DNA of 64,000 nucleotides, taken from NCBI GenBank assembly GCA_021234535.1, contig SFZH01000041.1:85816-149815 (forward strand), written 5' to 3'. A program made the position numbers and the translations under genes. The notes beneath the pieces are model-generated. The model ran no database searches. It was not told the origin of the DNA and saw only the letters and a list, made by a program, of their open reading frames with translations. This document shows positions 21,836-34,000 of the stretch, piece by piece (positions within the stretch are counted from its first letter, which is position 1; each line of letters opens with the position of its first letter). The stretch comes from Stichopus chloronotus (Eukaryota > Echinodermata > Holothuroidea > Aspidochirotida > Stichopodidae).

Positions 21836-22847
21836 TGTTTTATTTTTTTAAAGCAGGTTGGAAATTTACACTTCCACTTAGAAAAATTTTAGGTTGCTTC
21901 TTTAGTTTCAGCTTTCAGTGTGTGTGTGTGTGGGGGGGGGGGACATGTTGATGTCACATCCCCTCTATTCAAAAAGTGAGGGGGTGGACTCCTTCCTCAC
22001 AAATCGACGTTTGTGAGTTCTTATATATAATCTCCTTATTGGGTTAAGATTAAGTGGGTATGCACAAGCATGGCCTCGTTGTTTTTTTTTTTCATTTTTA
22101 CATGTGATTGAGAAAGGAGTATTATGTTAGTGATGGTTCATGTGGTTTCTATTAGGTATGTGATTTGTTTTAATTCGGTGCAGCATTCATCAAAATAGTT
22201 ATTTCGAGCAGCCAATCTGACAGTACTTTTTTTGCCATGAAATAAGTTAAAGACTTATGATGGATGACATGACGAGGTTCCGGCCTATTGTGGTAGAGGC
22301 TTTGGTTAGTACCTCAAGCAATAAATATTGAAACGGAGGATGGGCTCAAACACTATTGTTGGATGAAGAAATGTAAAAAAAAAAGGGATTGTGTTCAACT
22401 TGACGAATGTTTTCTGTGAACCAAAAGGAAGCACTTCTTGCTACCTTATTCACACTTTGTTCTTAACGGTTTGTTCCACAAGGTGCTTTTTAATTAAATT
22501 AATCATCTTGACAGTCTGACTTGGGGTGTTTTGTCAAAAAAATTATGGAAATAGCTGCCTCTTATTATATTTCTATTGAAAGGCAAGAAAATAAATGTTT
22601 CATCCGGCAATGAAACCTCATGATGCGTAAAGTCATACTTTTGTTCAATAACGTTGTGAATTGCAAAGTGGAATAGACGGACGTCGGACTCCACCCTTGC
22701 CATCAAAATCTGCCGTTGTCATCATTTCTCGTCTAACTTGTTCAAAATTTGGTTGAGGGATGAGTCAAAATCTCACGAGAAACTGTCCTACAAACTATAC
22801 CAACATTTTGCTGTACTTTTCTGTATTCTTTTTCTTGTTTTCTGCAG

Positions 22848-22941
22848 GTAAATCTAGTCCCATGACTTGCCCTTTAACAGACACGTGCTTCATACCATTT
22901 AGTTTAATACACATTGCTTATGATGAAAAGTTAAACTTAAA
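22848..22941 (+). CDS. Candidate isolated internal exon
   Basis: A strong pyrimidine tract with TTTTCTGCAG precedes 22848, and AAA|GTGAGTAA follows 22941. Only one frame is open through it. It encodes GKSSPMTCPLTDTCFIP followed by FSLIHIAYDEKLNLK, phase 1 in and phase 2 out. The sequence has two Cys and no recognised domain. With no partner exon it remains a splice-site-based candidate only. Confidence 0.25.
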
Positions 22942-23458
22942 GTGAGTAAACAATTTGGGATTTGCAAACGATAATGACGAAAACAGCCCACATAGTACAT
23001 TGTGACAACGTTACATATAGTGGAAGAAGAGTATCTTAGTCTATTGAGTCACAAGGGATCTAGTTTTTGATGGTACATGACTTGTTAATATTCTATAACA
23101 CAAACTTGTTTTCGACAAATGATATGCTATAACGAAAGCTGAGAAATATTCATCTCTATAGTTTAACAAATCTATGAACTAGTCAAACTTTGTTCTCCAA
23201 TGCATATTTTTTTAAGTGGCTGTAAATTTACTTTCCCACTGCTAATGTCTTAAATGTGCTTACAATATTACGATATCATCTTATTTATACACCGGCAAGT
23301 CCCTTTACACCTATGGCGTGATGTAGAGAAATAACCACAACTGAGTACTATCAACAACATCAGACTGTGCATCGGGAAAAAAAAGGGTAAAATAACGTTG
23401 TATCGAAGAGATTAGATTTTACGATTTCAATCTACTTATATGATGACACAAGAAGCCA

Positions 23459-25508
23459 TTACCATGACAAACAAGGATATACAATCCCATTTGAATGTTC
23501 GTTAGAGTAAGTTGCGCTTTCAAGACCCTCTAGTGGAAATGTTGTAAAGAAGGGCAACTCGTCACGAAAGAATCCAGTGGCATTCACCAGCGTGAAGCTC
23601 GCGGGACAGAAATGTGCTTTCGTGATTTTTGTTATTGTGCAGACGTCACCCCCGAAACGCTGTATTTCGCACTCTTTCTCTTTGAGGACCTGACAGAAAC
23701 TGACGTTCCAACCTAAACTGCTGCAACCCCAGAAATCAAAAGGCAAAGGGTAACTGGTGGCGTGAAATGTCTTACCGATTACTTTTTGCATATGTTGTGC
23801 AAGTACCTGTTCCTCTTTTTGGAGACATTCTGCATCTTTCTGAATTTCCAAAACCAATATGTCGTCCCCTTTGTAAAGAGTTACAACGCCCCCATCAGTT
23901 TCCAAGATGGTGTCCACTCCTTTGACAATTCCCATGTTCGTGAAGTAAGGGGAGAAGTATTTCTCATTCCCCTCGACAAATGCAAGGTCAATCACTGCTC
24001 CATGCTCAGAACCAGACACGTACGGAATATGCACGGCAATCCCGTTTCTCATGACAGCAACGTTATCTCTCATTTCACAAGGTAGTTCATTTCGGAGGGT
24101 ATAATCGTCCGCCTCAAAGAAGATGATATCGATTTCTGTCGTACTGTTTGTTCTCTCTTCAACAGTTGAGTCAAGTTGAGGTAAAGCAAGCTGTACGTCT
24201 GCGAGAGAAAACGAACAAACAAACGGTATTAAGCATTGCAGTTAGGGAAGCTTGCATTTTCGTCCTGGTGAAACTGCAGATTTGTTAGTGAAGTAAATGA
24301 AGATCCTTTCAGTTAAAAAAAAACAAAAACAAGTAGTTGATTTATTATACAGCAACAAAACAGAAACCATGGGCGTTGCGTTAAAAATGAACTTTACTGT
24401 CTACATTTAAATGCAGAGAAGAATCATCTCTAAAGGTATTTTTACTTCATCCAACCACGTGTTTCACGCTCCTTCCATACCATATTTCAGATTCCTACTC
24501 GTGCAAACGTAAGATCTTAGTTTTACGTGTTACGTATCCTACTGAGCATACAAGGACCGAAGGTTTTGTTAAAACGCTCCTCCCAAGTGTATGTTGAATT
24601 TGACCTATTCCGCATCGTTTCTTGATTGTTGTCATCGAAACAACAGAATCAATTGAGAACTTTGCTTATATTTAGCCAAAACGTGGCTTGTGGTGAGGAA
24701 TGATTGCCTTTAAAAATGAATTTAATGACAAACAACGCCTTTAACCAACTTTTCCCATCATTAATACGCCGAGGAGACGATAAAGGGAATGCTGTGATTA
24801 AACAACTATTTTACTCTATGTGCTACTGATGTAGAAAGGTGACTACTGCAGTTGCTCATGGCGATATCGTTGCTATGAACAATATTGTAAATTGTCTCCT
24901 GTAAAGTACCATGCCAATATTTATTAGCAGAACACAAACGTCAGCATGAAACAGATAATATCAAAATAGTTATTTCATCTGGTCCTTCGTCAATAGCACT
25001 ATGTCTAAGTAACCACAATTGAGTCTGTGCATACTCCATATGTCTTTTATTGTAATATGCTAAATATTCGTAACACAAACTATCTAACGTATTACTTAGT
25101 TTGCTAACTATATTAATTAAGACGGTATTGACTGAAAAAAGGGAGGCCTGATAGAAAAGTATTTATCATGTCCTTCTAATTTGTGTGTCATTGCTAGTTC
25201 CATAGCCTACTGTACCTCTTATTTCTGTTTAAGAAATTCTGATATACATCATTGTGACGGGGCGAAAAATATCTACAAGAGGTGAGTACATTTCGTTAAT
25301 TTATCTCACCGTTTCCGCAGACTGAGTCTTGTGCTTTCCGTCGCTGAAAGTTTTTGGATAGTTGATCGATGGGAACGGCGAATCGCCCATATGAACCTCT
25401 TTCTCCAAATTCCCTCAAATCTGAGAGTACGGTTCGTTCACAAGTAGTTACAACGGTACACAAGCAGAAATACAGGAGACTCGCAACAAGGTGGCAAAGA
25501 GACCACAT
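23459..25508 (-). CDS. Secreted Cys-containing protein of unknown family, two exons
   Basis: Exon 1 (25310-25508) starts at MWSLCHLVASLLYFCLCTVV, a clear signal peptide. An in-frame ATG 12 codons upstream (25544) is possible but less signal-like. It continues LREFGERGSYGRFAVPIDQ and ends CGNG at donor AACG|GTGAGA, phase 1. Exon 2 (23459-24198) follows CTCGCAG, starts DVQLALPQLD and runs to TAG. The product is about 312 residues. Visible features are several Cys, N-glycosylation sites (TNST, WNVS, VNAT), a conserved PYVSGSEHGAVIDLAF block and a GGVVTLYKGDDILVLEIQKD block predicted to be beta-rich. There is no membrane span after the signal peptide, so it is probably secreted. I do not recognise the family. 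A decayed tandem copy lies at 13.66-16.87 kb in the same orientation. Confidence 0.8.
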
Positions 25509-25544
25509 CTTAAAGGTAAAAGTAAAATTATTTCGTTTCTGCAA

Positions 25545-27825
25545 TGAGCGACAGGTGCTGAAACCATCTCTCTAATATTAATTTTACATTCGATTCGCAC
25601 TTCAATTAGTAGCATTGTTATTTGTTTTCAAATTAAGAGGTTTTTAGCCAATTAAAGATTATGGAGAGAAATTTGGATACACTGCGTATTCACGTCAGGT
25701 AATAACGAAAGATGTATATTGTACTCAATCAATTTTTATCTTTAATTTTTATGATCCATGGGCCCAGTCTTACGAAACCTCGAGCTTCAATTGAAAATTC
25801 TGTGGTAGAAGTACGTTTTCCTTGTGGCATGAAAAGAGGCTATGGAATGAATAAAAATAACAAGGTATTATTCTTGTTATTATTACAATAAACGTTATGC
25901 AATAGTGTCTTATCTGAATAACGAACTTCTTATATTTATCACAGGGAAATTTCTTTCCCTTTCTCCTTCCATTTTGATTTAACCTAGAGTACACGTAATA
26001 CGGTGGGACCGGTCTTTTCACATGTCACCGTACTTCACGCCGAACGAAATTGTGATGCAGCAATACGACCGTAAGATGTTGCTATTGTGTCTAAAAAGAG
26101 TATTTTTGACTCGAAAGTTAGGATAACAGAGGAGTTAACAAAGAAGCTGTGGTTCACTCTGCTGCCGCCTATTTCCACTGCCTCTCTTGTAAAATCTTAT
26201 GTCTTGAGACACGTGTTTGGCGCACGTCACAAGAAAAAAATCGGTACCAGTAAGGTGAGATACACTTTGAATAACTTTCACAAATGCGGATACCTTAAAT
26301 CGACGTACAAGTAGTGGGCGTAGGGTATGACAGTTGCCTTAATAATAGTGTAAAACGTTCTAGTTGATAATAAGATGTGCAGAGTTTTGTCGTAAAAATA
26401 AACAATAGGTACCGTTATAAGTCAAAATGACATTATTCAATTAGCCATTAATAAGTATAGTGCCTTTTCTTAGAAAAGGAATATCTGCCATTCGATTTCT
26501 TAAAGACGTTTGCTTCCATGCAGTTGTAGATACTGAGAGGATTGCGAAGACCAAATCGCAAAGAATGTCCAGAAGGAATGCTAACCATCGTTTCCATTTC
26601 AAAGACTTGCTGGAAAATGAAGATGTATAGATGATTCAAATTCAAACTACAAGAATGAATCCAGTCTGGGACTGTAGATGTTTGATGACGTAGCCTACAT
26701 GAAATCAGTACTGTTTCGACGATATGTGTGAATGTTCATGATAGCAGTGTGCAGTTTTCATGAAGTTCAGCAATGATTACTTATCTAAAAATTGCTGAAA
26801 GGAGAAAAAAACTGAAAAAAAAGAAGAAATCATGAGTCAAATTTTTGAAGAGAACTCAACATTTCACGACGTCATCACAGAGCCTAACATGTATGTATGT
26901 TGTCGAAATGCCAGATTGCAGGTTCCCTATATAGTTAATATTCTATTTCCAGCAGGTTGGATGTATTGAGTTTCGTCTTAGTCATTTGCTAGTTATTTCG
27001 TGCCCAGCTATCAGGTTGAAACATGATCGGATATAGAGTGGAAAAGTCAACAGTTGGATGTAGTCGATGTACTCTAATTTTACACTTTTTGCAACATTAA
27101 GTAAGACTTTTATTTGACATCTTTATGTTGCAACATCAAGGCAGCCTGTATCATTTTGGACAATATGACTACTCCCTTTTGCCTTCGGGTGCGCATACTA
27201 CACATACATGCTGCATGCCTGAAAAATAGTCACAACGTACATGTCAAAGCAAACCGAAAGAAATCATTTCGCTCAACTTTACATGTATAAAGTATGCAAT
27301 GACGTTATAATGTCAGAGCAAAATGGAAGCGTTGTTGTCTACTTCGTTTGAAAGTAAGCAGAGAATGGGTACCTCTCTTGGGACTGTTTGCTGATATGTA
27401 AAATAGATACAAAATGGTGCTGTATTTGATACTAGATTTAAAATAAACATATCTCTTTTAATTACTATTCTTTAAGAAGTGATTTCAAATTCTCGTCCCG
27501 CTGGTGACAAAAGCCATTTCATGACCTTCACCGGGTAATTCAGAATGACAATGTGATAATTCGGAGCACAGTATTGAAAATAAAGGAAGGCTAATTTCCA
27601 TGAAAGTACCCATGACATACTAACAAAATATGAAGCGTCTTCAGTCCGAGAGTAAAATACGTGTTTTCAGTCTGAATATGAAATGCACGCTTTCAGTCTG
27701 ACAAGTTTTCAGTCCGAAAACGAAAAACACATTTTCGGTCAAAAATCATTTTTTTTAAGTCTACGATCTTTCACTTCGCTGTCAATGATTTATTATCGTT
27801 TTATATAAAAAAAATATTGACTCAA
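25545..27825. other. Intergenic, no gene supported
   Basis: This AT-rich region lies upstream of the secreted-protein gene and should hold its promoter. Short frames on both strands lack domains and paired splice sites. Near 27640-27760 there are a few degenerate units of the TTCAGTCTGAAA type that also form the larger array at 43.6-44.0 kb. Confidence 0.4.
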
Positions 27826-28055
27826 CCGACATTTTGAGGCTCATTGGGTTAATATCAATAAGTTTGTGATGATTTTAAAAGTCGCAATACTTTCAATTAC
27901 AAAAACTTAGTCAACTTCTAAATCCAGTGTTTACGAAAACTGTCAAAATGGTTAAAGTTTTACCCTTACTTGTACTGTCTGATGTGTGCATATGAATAAG
28001 TGCTAATATGAAAAGTGTCTAGTTACGAATTTTCAAAAGCCAGTTCAATCGTTGA
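27826..28055 (+). mobile_element. MITE-like element, family 3, partial copy
   Basis: It begins TTTTGAGGCTCATTGGGTTA and follows the full copy at 40501-40875 for about 230 bp, including GTGTGCATATGAATAAGTGC. The right terminal repeat is missing because a family 2 element begins where homology ends. This suggests insertion or truncation. Confidence 0.5.
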
Positions 28056-28325
28056 ATTAAAAGTTAATCAAAGCTGGACCGTGTATTCACTGCAGGAGAG
28101 GCTAATGCACGATCGGGGGTTAAAGCAAGAGATGCACGAGGGCGCAGCCCGCGTGGGTCCAGCGATAGCATTAACCCCAGAGAGTTCTATAAAAAGGACG
28201 AAAAAGAAAGCAAGTTGGTTCTTAAATAACCGCATTTTGATTGAAAACAAACTCCGAGAAAAGGTAATGAATTTTACAACATGTCAACAATATACGTGCT
28301 CGAAACAAAAAGTAACACCTACACT
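28055..28325 (+). repeat. Dispersed repeat, family 2, copy 1
   Basis: It matches 32190-32505 in order: AAAAGTTAATCAA.GCTGGA, a palindromic GGTTAATGCA core with GCAGCCCG, AAAGGACGAAAA and ACATGTCAACAATATACGTG. It contains open frames on both strands that are by-products of the repeat. Confidence 0.5.
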
Positions 28326-29827
28326 AAATGAATAAAAGTAATAATAATTGACATAGCAACAATGCCCGCTCGAGTTAGTTTGCTCTTATGTAGTGTAATA
28401 ATGTACGCATGCTGTGGTTCAGTGTACGTGTGTTAACTGTTCAGTACACGTCTTGCTTTTGGCATTTACCTACTGATTAATCAGATTTTAGATAAAGACA
28501 GTGACAGATTTATTAAATATACATTTCGAGGAAAGCTTGGACTTGTTTGATGTCTTACTGTGTAAGTGGAAGACTTGCTGCCTTGTGAGTGTGAGAGTTC
28601 TAAAGAGGCTATGCAAAATTTCGGAACTAGACCTAAGTTAGTTAAACAAAGTAGAAGGATTGCACATGGCCAAAACGTTACTGTCAAAGCATTGCTGTTA
28701 GATCACTTTATGGCTTGTTTGGGATAACTCATGCCAAGGCCTTTCCCTTTTCTTTATTTTTTTTCACCATATAGGGCCTAGGGCAATGAAATGTGTCTCT
28801 TTTTCGGATTGAAAACTCTTTTTGTTTTAACTGGAAAAGTGTATTTTATTTTCGGAATGAAAACGTGTAGGACTAAAGAGTGTGCCATGTGATTAAAGAG
28901 GGGTGTCTAGGCATTTTTTAAAGGGGTGCAACAAAGACATTTTACTATTGTCTAATCGGAGAGCAACCATCGATTGGCTCAAAGGGTACAAAACGATTTT
29001 TCAAGCACCCTACATATATGGCCGGAAACTGCATTCATTCAGCGTTTCAAAATGCAAGTAACCAGACTTGAAAAGACGATCTTATATCTGCAATTTCTCA
29101 AGCCATGAAAAAATCTATGAAAAATGTTAGATTGGTTGGGATGATATAAGAATTCTAAGAATTTTGCATCCTCTTTCATTTGTCCTATCTGGGTGCATCA
29201 TACATCAGTGTATATTGAAACGATGTTTCAATTTGTTTTGTTTTTGTTTGTTTAAGGGCAGTAACTCGTCATAACGAGCTTTATTTGTGGCTTCCGGATG
29301 GAAGAATTATTAACTAGTTCTATTCCTTTTGACAGCATATTCGTGAAATGGAGAGTAGCTCATATTACAAAGTGTACGCAGAGACTCATCGTTTTAATTA
29401 CGCATGTGGAGGAAATTAAGACAGGCTGAGAGAGGGACTAGACGTAAGTGGTTGGCAGAACTGAAACTGTCTGGGGTGATGATTCTTGTATTTAAATTTG
29501 TTTCAGCCAAAATGGTGTTGCAAACCTCTGTCATATTTTTCACCTCTAATATTCTTGACATACAGTCAAAATGTTAGAAGAAACTAGTACAAACATGACT
29601 TGTTGCCGCATTAATTAACATTTTTAAAAATGCGACTTTACATACTTTTTGCAGTTATCGATTTTTATGTATAGCGTATGAAGTAGACGCACGTATGTAG
29701 CCAATTTTAAAGTTTGGTTTGAAGAGATATATACAGAAGCTCACAATTTAAGAGCTGAGCCTTATCTGCAGTGCTACAAATAGCTGTGTGAATCTTTACG
29801 TGTCCTAAATATTTTTTTTTGTTGCAG

Positions 29828-29948
29828 TTTCTCTCAGGAACCATCAAAACATTTTGCCGTCGTTGCTCCAGTCGGTCGACTTGAGATCGGGGAATCAGAG
29901 ATCAGACCGGCATCGTTCAGATCTAAGAGACGTCTGCTTTTCGACTGA
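29828..29948 (+). CDS. Candidate terminal exon, + strand
   Basis: A long T tract ending TTGTTGCAG is a strong acceptor. The following frame gives FSQEPSKHFAVVAPVGRLE and then a basic tail before TGA at 29946-29948. An AATAAA-type signal lies near 30,136. No upstream exon was identified. The opposite strand offers a rival reading, a signal-peptide-like start (MKISTKTTASIWLLSVIVAQ) at about 30,004 with no clear donor. Both remain weak. Confidence 0.25.
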
Positions 29949-30852
29949 GCAACGATGACAGACAAAAGCCAAATCGATGCAGTTGTTTTTGTCGAAATTT
30001 TCATAGTGGAAGAAGTCTTTGCCAACGACGATTTACATTGTCTCTACATAGATACAACAGTCCAATTACCCCAGGAAGCGTTGACTTGTACTGCGTTGCA
30101 ATCATAAATAATGGCCATGACTACAAAAAAAAAAAATAAAACATGGAGATAAAATTGCACGAGATTTTATTTCTTTGGACATCTATTACCATTTTCCAAA
30201 ATTGTATTTTTACATATCTTTTGCTTTTATTATTTTTGAGTATTGCGTTCAAAGTTTCAAGAAGTATAGAATATAGGGATGATGCATTTGTTTTACATAA
30301 TCTCAATGCCCAATAAGATTTACGTAAAAGCTCATCCAATCATGTACGATTGTACACAAAATATGAGGCTGACATTGGATATGCTACTATATCTAATAAT
30401 TTTAAACTACAAGCAATCAGGTTGTGCAAGAAAGTTTAATTTCTACAAAAGTTAAATGAATAATAAATAAGTAATTATCTACTGCAAATTGGCCATTGCT
30501 GATAATCTAGTTGATTTTGAGTGAGGCAAAATGTGGTATACATCATTGTGAAGTGAATCTAAATATGAATTGCATATCTCCGCGCTTGTAATGGAATATG
30601 GAAAATTAGTTGAATTTAAGTTCCTCAGAAATAAATATACTTTTGTGTAACAAAATTACCCAGGTTAGTTACAAAGTACCAATTGTTGGGTAGCGTTGAA
30701 CCCAAAGAAGTAAATACTTTGACCAATTCAGACAGCTTTTTTACCCAACCTCTTAGGATGAGGCACATGTTAAAAAACTAAGTAAACGTTACCCCACCCT
30801 TTTTAGAGTGTAGCGATGTATTAATTATTGTTATTACTTGTTATTAGTATTA

Positions 30853-30858
30853 TTTATT
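30853..30858 (-). terminator. Candidate poly(A) signal of the LRR receptor gene
   Basis: AATAAA on the - strand (TTTATT on +) about 76 bp past the stop codon of the last exon. The position is normal for a short 3' UTR. Such hexamers are common in AT-rich sequence, so this is only suggestive. Confidence 0.3.
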
Positions 30859-30933
30859 GATTAAGATATAATTAGCGGATTGATGGTACATTTGAAAGAA
30901 CCATTGTCGTCTGTGTATAGACAGTCACTCCAG

Positions 30934-31025
30934 TCACTCAATGATGTCATCGTATGGCATCCTTAAAATGTTTCTTATTACTTTGATCTTCCTCAGATTC
31001 ATCACGATTACGATAAAAAATTCAC
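30934..31025 (-). CDS. Exon 27: C-terminal tail and stop
   Basis: A 92-nt terminal exon after CTTTGCAG. It completes a Gly codon and reads EFFIVIVMNLRKIKVIR and then NILRMPYDDIIE before TGA (30934-30936). It extends the last hydrophobic segment and ends with a short basic-then-acidic cytoplasmic tail. Confidence 0.7.
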
Positions 31026-34000
31026 CTGCAAAGTTGAAAACAAGCTGAGTCTGTCAGTTTTGGTACTTGCAAGCAAATATTACAATTAAACCGTCATAAG
31101 AAAGAGAACTAGTCAACATAATACGTTTATCATATTTAAAAGGTGTCTATTTCAAATAAAAATGGGGAGTTAGATTTTGTTTCTTGAAAATAAATCTGAA
31201 AATTTATTATTTTTCACTTCACCTGTTATGATAACCAGCACGGAAATGTTTAACAACATAAGACAGACGGCAATGACTTCTTCACTTTCCCCTGGGATGT
31301 CATTCGCCACAACAAGAACATTAATGAAGATAACAGTCAAGGAGAGCATCTGAAATTTCCATAAGTAAATAAGAAAGGGAAGCAGGTTTGAGGAAGGAAA
31401 AAAAAGGACAATCCAAAATTAACATAACCATGGAGTAATAATACAAATAATTACCTCTCTGAATTTGATTGAAACTAAAGGCACATGTTTTTATGCTTCA
31501 TCAGCTCAGTACTGGTGCTGACTGTAAATGTAACACAACTTTGCTATATCGTAACCCAGACGAGTTCCTTCACCACTGTTGCTGTTGACTGAATGAAGAA
31601 TGACATATCCCAAGTGCATTTATAACTATGCTTAGAAACCGGCCTAGTTGAATACAAAGCCCTAAGCGATGAGTGAACAGTTACTTATGGCATTTTCTGT
31701 TTAAAAGAGAAGCAAAACGTTTCGTTGTGATATTTTTGATGTATAGTACTGCTTTCAGTAATACTGGTCCGTATGGAGGAAATAATTCCAAATAGTTTTG
31801 TGTCTGAATGATTTGTCTCTTTTCCAGTGAAAAAGAATCTGCTTTGTTCACTAATTTGGCTTGTTGCATCTGTTTGTTTGTTACACAAATTCTGTATGTT
31901 CATCTTTTCTGACTTTTTGACTGAAGAATGAAGAATACGGTAAAGTACTCTAGACTCACTCAAATTACATTCACAAACAAACACAATCATGATGTTTGAA
32001 GTAGCAAAGTGTGAGCCAACACAATAGACGTTAAATGCTGATTTGAAAAATGCTTTTCCACACAGAACATATATTGCGTACATAAACATTTGATGACTAC
32101 CTGCGTATTGTCATTTGTTTATTAAAATTGCTATGTAAACGACATCATCGTTTATATCATTCGACAGAGGAACCCCTCGGAAACCATGGATTAAAAGTTA
32201 ATCAACACTGGAACGTGCATTAACTCCAGGAAACATTGTGATAAGGGTTAATGCATGCGAGGTGTAGCCCGAGTGAATCCAACGACAGACTGCGTTATCC
32301 TCAGTTAGTGCACGTTCAGACGTTGATTAACCTAGTTCATTTATACACAGCAACAGTTTGATGGAAAGACGAACGTAAAAGAAAATATACATGGGTTGAT
32401 ATGTCACCATATTTTCATTGAAACGAAACCCGAGAACGGGTAAACACCATTATCAACATGTCAATAATGTTCGTGTGCGCGATATTCAAAGTGCCACAAT
32501 TTGTTTGTGTAAGATAGCAGACAGCAAATCACTATATATCTACGGTGTTACTGTATCCATCCGCCAGTGATTTTTCTCTAAAATTGACCGTGCATTATCC
32601 AGAAAATAATGAACGGTCACCTGAATGCCAATAGGAAGGGATGGTCCATACAAAGTATGAAAGGAAAAAAGGGATGGGGATGAAAATGTTGCAAATATCA
32701 CCATTACATACGTACTTGATTACGAAGGGCATGTAACGCTTTGCCACGAGAGTTACTATTCCAACGTGTGTACAAAATTTACACATGCAGCACAATGCAG
32801 GTGTAAGACATTCTCTATTGAAAGCAAACTTACCTGTAACCACTGTTCATAGGAACTCTTCATGGGCCGATACCAGGAGTGTAGTACAAGGAATGAGACA
32901 GCGATGATGGTCGTCAAAGTAACAGTCATTCGATCCTCCCAACCATACATCGTAATGAGAAAAGTCTGGGTAACTTTCCTAGCCAGTTCAATAATTTCCC
33001 AGAACCAAAATTCAATCTTGTAATTTTCAGAGAAGAAGTGAAACCATTTTGGAGTGCAGGAGTTATTGGCGATAGAGGCAACATTTGAGCCCTCAGTATT
33101 GTCAAACGAGAGATTATCGGGTCCAGAATAATATTTGCCAGAGCACACATAACTCTTACGTAGGTTATAGCAAAGTACTGCTGGGAATGCAATCACGTAG
33201 ATGGGCGTGAGAATTAAAGCAGCGATGTGGTATTCTCTTAAGCCAGAGCAATCCATGTCAAAATCAGATCGAAGACGCGTGACGCTAAAGGTATCATTTA
33301 GGTCAAGGACGAAAGTCTTACATGACATTGGATACAAGCTGAAAATAACAGAACAAACAGAGGGATATATAACAAACCAAATAAAAATCACACATGCCCA
33401 CAGGGAATCTTTTAGGCCTTGGAACTGAGATTGAAAAAGCATGTAAGCGCTAGAGGGGTACCTAACACGGACATACAATTTTCTAGTATGGTAACATATG
33501 ATTGGGACCAACGCTATGATCAAGGGAGCTATAGAGGTGATTATGAATTGCAGCTTTGAGTTGAAGTCAAACCCTATGGCTAGACATCTTGGGCGAACAA
33601 ACAGTTTTACGATATTCAATTCAAAAGCTGCGATGAACTTGCCAACGGTAATCAATGATCCTGTCCAAGCTATGTCATGTAAACTTGTAAGCATTTCTCC
33701 TATTATTTGATAAAATCCAAGGAGGATCTTAATCCTGGAAATCATGATATCAAACAAAGAACGCGGTTGACTTCTAATCTCGTCTTTTCGTTTCAGTCTA
33801 AGAAATAAAAGAACACTAACTATACTGAACAAAAGAAGGAAAATGCAACATTCTAAGATGAGAATGGCTAAAGTTGGACATCGGACGCACGAATTGAGGA
33901 CTAAATAGTAGCCTGGTTCACAGTTTGTACACAACCAACCCATGTATCCAACAGCACAATTGCCAGCTATGCTGTCATTGTTATTAGGACAGCTGTCAAA

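Larger units (their letters stand above)
10983..21942 (+). repeat. Set of poly(G) tracts, all on the + strand
   Basis: Runs of 10-17 G occur at 10983-10999, 16010-16026, 17191-17200, 21139-21150, 21689-21701 and 21932-21942. Two follow (TG)n runs. None of similar length is seen elsewhere in the window and no poly(C) run on the + strand. They may form quadruplex-like structure and are prone to length errors. Confidence 0.7.
28326..30933. other. Intergenic region 3' of the LRR receptor gene
   Basis: Apart from the weak + strand exon candidate near 29.8 kb, I see no gene here. The 28780-28880 part carries a few units of the GGA(C/T)TGAAAA minisatellite family. The right end should contain the 3' UTR of the - strand LRR receptor gene. 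Confidence 0.35.

Noticed and set aside
23762..24085. 107-codon + strand frame
   Set aside because: It is the antisense of the intact secreted-protein exon 2.
28015..28335. Open frames on both strands around 28.1 kb, one resembling a signal peptide
   Set aside because: They coincide with a dispersed repeat also present at 32.2 kb, where the frames are not kept.
31685..32089. 134-codon - strand frame in an LRR-gene intron
   Set aside because: No domain is recognised, no splice or phase relation to flanking exons, and AT-rich composition like the rest of the intron.
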